A stretch of DNA of 64,000 nt. It comes from Nereocystis luetkeana. Taxonomy: Eukaryota > Sar > Phaeophyceae > Laminariales > Laminariaceae. The stretch covers positions 9,008,157-9,072,156 of the forward strand of contig JARUPZ010000023.1 of assembly GCA_031213475.1 (NCBI GenBank). The letters run 5' to 3'. The translations under genes and the position numbers were made by a program. This document shows, one piece after another, positions 59,590 to 64,000 of this stretch. Positions within the stretch are counted from its first letter, which is position 1, and every line of letters starts with the position of its first letter. The notes under the pieces were generated by a model. It ran no database searches. It was not told the DNA's origin and saw only the letters and a program-made list of their open reading frames with translations.

Positions 59590-59915
59590 TAGGTACTCGT
59601 TGGTACTCACGTGCGTTGAACGCTTAGAGATAGAAAAATAGCAGCTTTATTCCTTTGAGCACGATGAGAGACTGAGAGCAAGGCTCGTGCCTCGATGGGA
59701 ACACCCTGGTTTTCCATCTAAGATACGCCCCCCAAGTACTACAATACGATCCCAACACTTGAATCCAGGTAATTACCGGCGTTTCGGCCTCATCCAAAGC
59801 AGTACCATAACACTAGCCCACTATGTTGAGCTATACCAGGTACCAGGTATATGCAAAAAAATGGGAAATTCATGGTAACCCCGATTCCACGAGCTAACAT
59901 GAATCGAAGATGCTG
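59590..59915 (-). repeat. Gypsy LTR with a double TACCAGGTA insertion
   Basis: It matches the inverted LTR at 62525-62850. Where that copy has a simple ATATAT step, this one reads TATACCAGGTACCAGGTATAT (59834-59849): two CCAGG+TA units in tandem. Confidence 0.8.
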
Positions 59916-60369
59916 CTCCTCAAAACCCATTCCCACACCTCTGAACGGCAACGTTAAGAGGCCGACAAGGGACGCCACAAAAGAAAGGAAGAGAGGAAGG
60001 CCTAGTTGTAAGGGACAGGAATAAATCTTCAACGAAAGCCATCGGTATACCACCCGCAAGAGGGGTGGGGCGAGAAAGTGTCTACAGAAAAGCGAAAGGA
60101 TAGCACAAAAAGCGAGGCGGTCCTGTGTCCCATACGCGCAGTCATTTTTATCCAGATCGACCCCGGCTCCCGAGCGGGGGGGGTCGGCATGACGAAGAAG
60201 TAAAATACCACGGAATATGCCATACACCACCTTAACCCAGACAAAATTTCCGGAAACGTGTCTTGTGCCACAAATGAGAGGCCCGATCACCCAGACAAGC
60301 CCCGACACTGAGCGGGGGGGTCGGCAGGACGAAACACGCAAAAACATTCCCCTACCCGACCCAAGAAAA

Positions 60370-60972
60370 AATCAGGGAGCGAAGAGCAGACAAAATCCCG
60401 TCGCGGTGAGGAGCTCGAGCCACCGCTGGACGCGCGCGTTGTGTTGTCCCCTATACTGTGCCGATGCTCTCGAGCGCTTTGTGGTCCGAAACTATGCGAA
60501 ACTTCGTGCCCCTTAGGTGACCTCGAAGTCGTTCGATTGCCCAGACAATGCTACCAGCTTCCAAGTCCAGCGGGGTCCCGTGCCTCTCGGAATCGAGGGG
60601 ATCGTGGCTGATATACGCGATGGCCCGTACCGAACCGAGCGGTTGTTCCTGTTCGAGCGCGGCACCAAAACCCCCGATACAGGTGTCGCAGTACACGTAG
60701 AAGGGACGGGAGCCGTTGGCTGCGGCGTCTCAGTCGGGGAAGATCAAAATTGGTGGGGCACCGAGCTCGGCGAGGATCTGGCGTGCGATAACCTCTATGG
60801 CCGGCGTAAGGTCGTGCTTAACCCCCATCCGGAGAAGGGCGGTGAGATGGCGTATCCGCTTGGACAGATCGGGTAGGAATTCGCGACCGTAGCCCATACC
60901 ACTCATCAGCGCGCGGACCTGCTTGAGATTCCGAGGCATGGGCCTTTTCGTCCGAGCCTGCGGGCGTCGCAC
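60370..60972 (-). pseudogene. Gypsy reverse transcriptase C-end and RNase H
   Basis: The minus-strand reading KQVRALMSGMGYGREFLPDL, SKRIRHLTALLRMGV, APPILIFPD is followed by a TGA where the family has Trp. It continues AAANGSRPFYVYCDTCIGGF, GAALEQEQ and GSIVWAIERLRGHLRGTKFR, IVSDHKAL. D-T/G-G-A-L and S-D-H-K-A-L are RNase H landmarks. Not functional. Confidence 0.85.
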
Positions 60973-61034
60973 CTCCTGCCGACGACGCCACTTGTTAAGT
61001 CCAAAGTCGGGACACTTTGTTAGGTTTGTCTATC

Positions 61035-61270
61035 GAAAAGGTACTCGTTGGTACTCACGCGTGTGGAAAGCGTATAATTAAAAGGAGAGCAGCTTTATTC
61101 CTTTCGAGCACGATGAAAGACTGAGAGCAAGACGCGTGCCTTGCTGGGACATCCCCTGGTTTTCCATCCGAGATATGCCTCCCAAGTGCTGCAAACACGA
61201 TCCCAATACCTGAACCCAGGTAATTCTCGGCCTTCCGACCTCATTCAAAGCACTACTGTACCATAAAAAT
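61035..61270 (-). repeat. Gypsy LTR, second copy, truncated
   Basis: Shares GGTACTCGTTGGTACTCACG, AGCAGCTTTATTCCTTT and CCTGGTTTTCCATC with the copy at 59590. It loses similarity after the CATTCAAAGCACTACTG segment. Confidence 0.8.
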
Positions 61271-62400
61271 TGGTCAAAATATAAAATTACACTGGTACCT
61301 GGTGGTAAGTAGATATAACAGATATAGTATAACTATTATTTGGAAATTGACGCTACCGACCAAAACACTCAGTCCCATATCCCTACCAGGAAAAAGCCTT
61401 TCCATCGTTGTTGTGTGGTCAATAGTGTTTGTTTGAGAGTTATGCGGTGTGGAGGACCCCAGGTCGGGATACTAGCGGGGAAAAGGTGGGATGGGGTTGG
61501 GATTTTGTATAGCTATCATAGGTCGGGCTAAGAGCGTAGACCATGTGAGATGCGCGTGGAAGCTAGAGATAAGGCTTGGACAGAGCTGAATACACTGACT
61601 GACTGGAGAGTGGTGGCAGTTGAGCCGTTGATCGGGCTTGCGTCGGACGTTTGGGGTCCGAGCGACTATTATTACGATATTATGAACAGTCTTACTAAAA
61701 TAGTCCAACCCTGAGTTGTCACGCTCGGTGTATTCTCCCACCTTAAAGGCCAGGTCTCCTCAGCTCATTAATGCCGACGATAATATTATGTGTTCGGGCG
61801 AGGGCGGCCGAATATTGTTTTTCGACATCTCACGCCTAATTATCAGGGCGTCTGCGCTAATACTTTAAGCAAGAGCTAAAAACAGGTATTATACCTGTTC
61901 CTTCTGAGCAAAAACATAGGTACATTCTGAAACCAAGTAAACATACACCAAAGTACATGCCACGAGCGGTGTGTTTGGTCATGAGGAATCACAAACGCGC
62001 CCGGTAGTAGTGAGCGTGCGTCCTCCAGAAATCTGGATCTTTTTTCATTTTTTAGTGAGGGTACAGGCATCACAGGCTCCAGTGGGACCTGCCCCGGGTC
62101 GTCCAAACATCGAACCAAATATACCCCGTCCGTTGGTGTAGTCGCGCTGATTAACCGAGCCATCACAGACCGTCGTCGCCTAGGTACTAAAAGTGGGCCC
62201 CGTTGGAAATCCCGGTGTCACAGTATCGGCGAAGCCAATCGGCGTACGATATGTAGTCATACCCGGGTGCCAGAAACCGCTCGCCATTATTCCAGTCCCT
62301 CAAGGCTAGGTCTTTCTTTCTTTCTCTTTTTTGACGTACCTTGCCGTTCAGAGGTATGGGAGTGGGTTTTGAGGAGCCGACGTTGTAAGGCGTAGACTGG
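61271..62400. other. Intergenic, no gene recognised
   Basis: No coding or repeat family identified. The sequence looks like ordinary diverged intergenic or old retroelement DNA. Confidence 0.35.
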
Positions 62401-62417
62401 GTAGGCGGTCGGTTAAC

Positions 62418-62512
62418 CCTTTACAAGTAGCCCAACGGACTAAGACCTTAACCAATGACGTCATCGGCAGGACACGGGTTGTTGGTCATGAGTTCGAATC
62501 TCACCTCCACAA
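62418..62512 (+). other. tRNA-like sequence with A and B boxes
   Basis: TAGCCCAACGG fits the A-box consensus and GAGTTCGAATCTC fits the B box, with about 55 bases between, compatible with a long-variable-arm tRNA. However, the 3' end ACCTCCAC has no complementary 5' acceptor strand. I read it as a tRNA remnant or SINE head rather than a working gene. Confidence 0.4.
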
Positions 62513-62524
62513 TGAAAACGCTTT

Positions 62525-62850
62525 TTCAAGCCGCATCTTCGACTGATGTTCTAGCTCGTGGAGTCGGGGTTTCCATTATTTTCCCATAATTCTGAATATA
62601 TGGCTCATCAGAGTGGGCTAGTGTTATGGTACTGCTTTGAATAGGGATGAAAGCGCCGTAATGACCTGGGTTCAGGTATTGGGATCGTATTTGCAGTACT
62701 TGGGAGGCGTATGTTAGATGGAAAACCAGGGCTTTTCCCAGCGAGGCACGAGCTTTGCTCTCAAGCCTCCCCGTGCACGAAAGGAATAAAGCGGTTATAT
62801 TTCTATCTCTAGTAAACGACACATGTGAGTACCCACGAGCACCGGCTTAA
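62525..62850 (+). repeat. Gypsy LTR, inverted third copy
   Basis: The reverse complement matches the LTR at 59590-59915 along nearly its whole length. No internal region was found attached, so it is probably a solo LTR or belongs to an element broken by the following fragments. Confidence 0.8.
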
Positions 62851-62866
62851 TAGCAAACCTGTCCAT

Positions 62867-62949
62867 GTTCGTTTTATAAAGGATAGACCACTGAGCTACT
62901 CAGTCAGCGCTGACTTAGTAGCTCAGTGGTCTATCCTTTATAAACGAAC
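62867..62949. repeat. Near-perfect palindrome containing a tRNA A box
   Basis: Arms of 32-33 bp (62867-62899 and 62918-62949) differ by one base and enclose TCAGTCAGCGCTGACTTA, which is itself partly palindromic. The right arm reads GTAGCTCAGTGGTCTATCC, matching the Pol III A-box consensus TRGYNNARNNG. Confidence 0.85.
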
Positions 62950-62998
62950 AAAAGAAGCACCTTTGGGCTCGATACGGCCTCCTGGGGTGTTGCAGCAT

Positions 62999-63110
62999 CG
63001 ACGGTAACGCGGCGGTCGAGACGACGGCGGCGGCAGCGGCGGTAGCGAAGACGGCGGTTGCGGCGGCGGTGGTGACGGCGGCGGCGATGACGGTGGTTGC
63101 TGCGTGCGCT
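62999..63110 (+). repeat. (GGC)n/(GAC)n trinucleotide stretch
   Basis: Degenerate GGCGGCGGC, GACGGCGG units. It interrupts the region between the palindrome and the Copia fragment. Confidence 0.8.
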
Positions 63111-63306
63111 TCATCGTCGCAACAGGCGCAGCAGTCCTCTGACTGCTGCTGTTGCGACGGTGCTACTGGAGGTGCTGTTGCCCCTGCAACTGCTGCTCTC
63201 CAGAGCCTTCGCCACCAGTGCCAAGCGAATCTACCAGGTCCGGCTCAAACTTGGCCCTGCTGGGATCGCTGCTGCTTCTGGTGCGGCATCTTCTTCTTCT
63301 CCTCTT

Positions 63307-64000
63307 CATGTCTCGTCCGATCCTGCGATCACGATGTCATCTACATGGACGGCCATGATCAGTTCTACCTTGCCGTCCACAACCATGCGAAAAACACACG
63401 GGTCAGGCCTACACTGCTCCATACCGTACTCTACCACGGTTTCCACCAATAATCCGGCCCACTGGCGTCCGCTCTACTTTAGACCATACAGTCATCTGTG
63501 CAAGCGGACGATCCTTCCTGGCATGTCACCACACCCACCGGGTAGTTTCATGTATATCTCGGCGTCGAGTTTCGCGCGAACAAAAGCTTGCGCGACGTCT
63601 AGATGAAAAATCTTCAGACCACATTCGTTGGCAACAGCCGCCAGAATTTTAACTGACGCTGACGAAGGAGTTGGTGCAAACGTTTGAAAGTAATCTACGT
63701 CCTGCACCTGGCTAAAACCCTTAGCCACAAGTCTGGCCTTTGTCTTTACTATCATACCATCCTTATCCGTCTTGTAGGTGAACACCCACTTCGCGTCTAC
63801 AGGTTTCCGCCCTCGTGGCGGTGTCGCGGCTTCATATGTACCGGTCGTTTTGTGACCGTCCAACTCAATTTGCATGGCCTCGTGCCACGCCGCTTTATAT
63901 ATCGGGAACGCTCTACATCTGCTACGGACTGCGGGGGCGGTTTTACGTCTTCCGTGAAACCACTCGGCATGCACACGCTCAACTCCCCTTTATTCTCCAC
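63307..64000 (-). pseudogene. Copia reverse transcriptase fragment, cut by window end
   Basis: The minus-strand reading KPVDAKWVFTYKTDKDGMIV, KTKARLVAKGFSQVQDVDYF, QTFAPTPSSASVKILAAVA and FHLDVAQAFVRAKLDAEIYM is the classic Copia polymerase entry. After IVRLHR come an in-frame TGA, then LYGLK, a TAG in place of the usual Gln, and finally VHVDDIVIAG with the D-D catalytic pair. Two stops in the same frame make it a pseudogene. It extends beyond 64000. Confidence 0.9.

Larger units (their letters stand above)
59590..61270 (-). mobile_element. Internally deleted Gypsy-type LTR retrotransposon
   Basis: LTR-like repeats at 59590-59915 and 61035-61270 lie in the same orientation. They flank minus-strand reverse transcriptase/RNase H remnants at about 60370-60972. 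Gag, protease and integrase are missing. Both LTRs carry TTTATTCCTTT, which read on the minus strand supplies AATAAA. Confidence 0.75.

Overview
This is a eukaryotic window. Protein-coding exons are small islands in long introns and intergenic DNA packed with transposon debris. Intron-rich genes, roughly balanced base composition, very long C/G homopolymers, Copia and Gypsy retroelements and a chromatin gene with N-terminal ankyrin repeats point to a large-genome stramenopile. A brown alga is my best guess, but this is an inference from general character and not from a species match.

Layout. 1-5570: repeats, with no gene I can recognise. 5574-5773 (minus): a first coding exon of the V-type ATPase subunit E; its remaining exons were not found to the left. 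5800-14180: repeat-rich intergenic DNA. 14182-47180 (plus): one gene of about 33 kb in at least 19 exons, encoding ankyrin repeats fused to a class II-like histone deacetylase with a charged, coiled C-terminal tail. Splice phases agree at every junction proposed here, and the catalytic motifs are intact. 47181-54690: repeats, no convincing gene. 54690-57410: weak signs of a minus-strand secreted or membrane protein gene. 58360-64000: a graveyard of LINE-like, Gypsy and Copia fragments.

The deacetylase introns hold most of the interest. They contain a decayed Copia element with its two LTRs, an 800-bp perfect 10-bp satellite, at least five MITE families (one with TTAA target sites, one with TA target sites), and decayed copies of the gene's own exons 10 and 14. 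Two repeat families end in GAGTAC plus a long poly(C) run. Several sense-oriented copies of these lie just upstream of 3' splice sites, where the C-tail looks like the polypyrimidine tract.

The most unusual signal is genome-wide rather than genic. Short signatures of the form TA-core-TA are strongly over-represented: TACCAGGTA (about 23 copies), TACAGCAGTA with its longer form, and TATTAATA. Comparing copies of the same repeat shows that CCAGG+TA was inserted at a TA dinucleotide, once as two units in tandem. These look like footprints of a very active TA-targeting transposon, or like a micro-insertion process I cannot name. Counts and coordinates were read by eye and should be recomputed.
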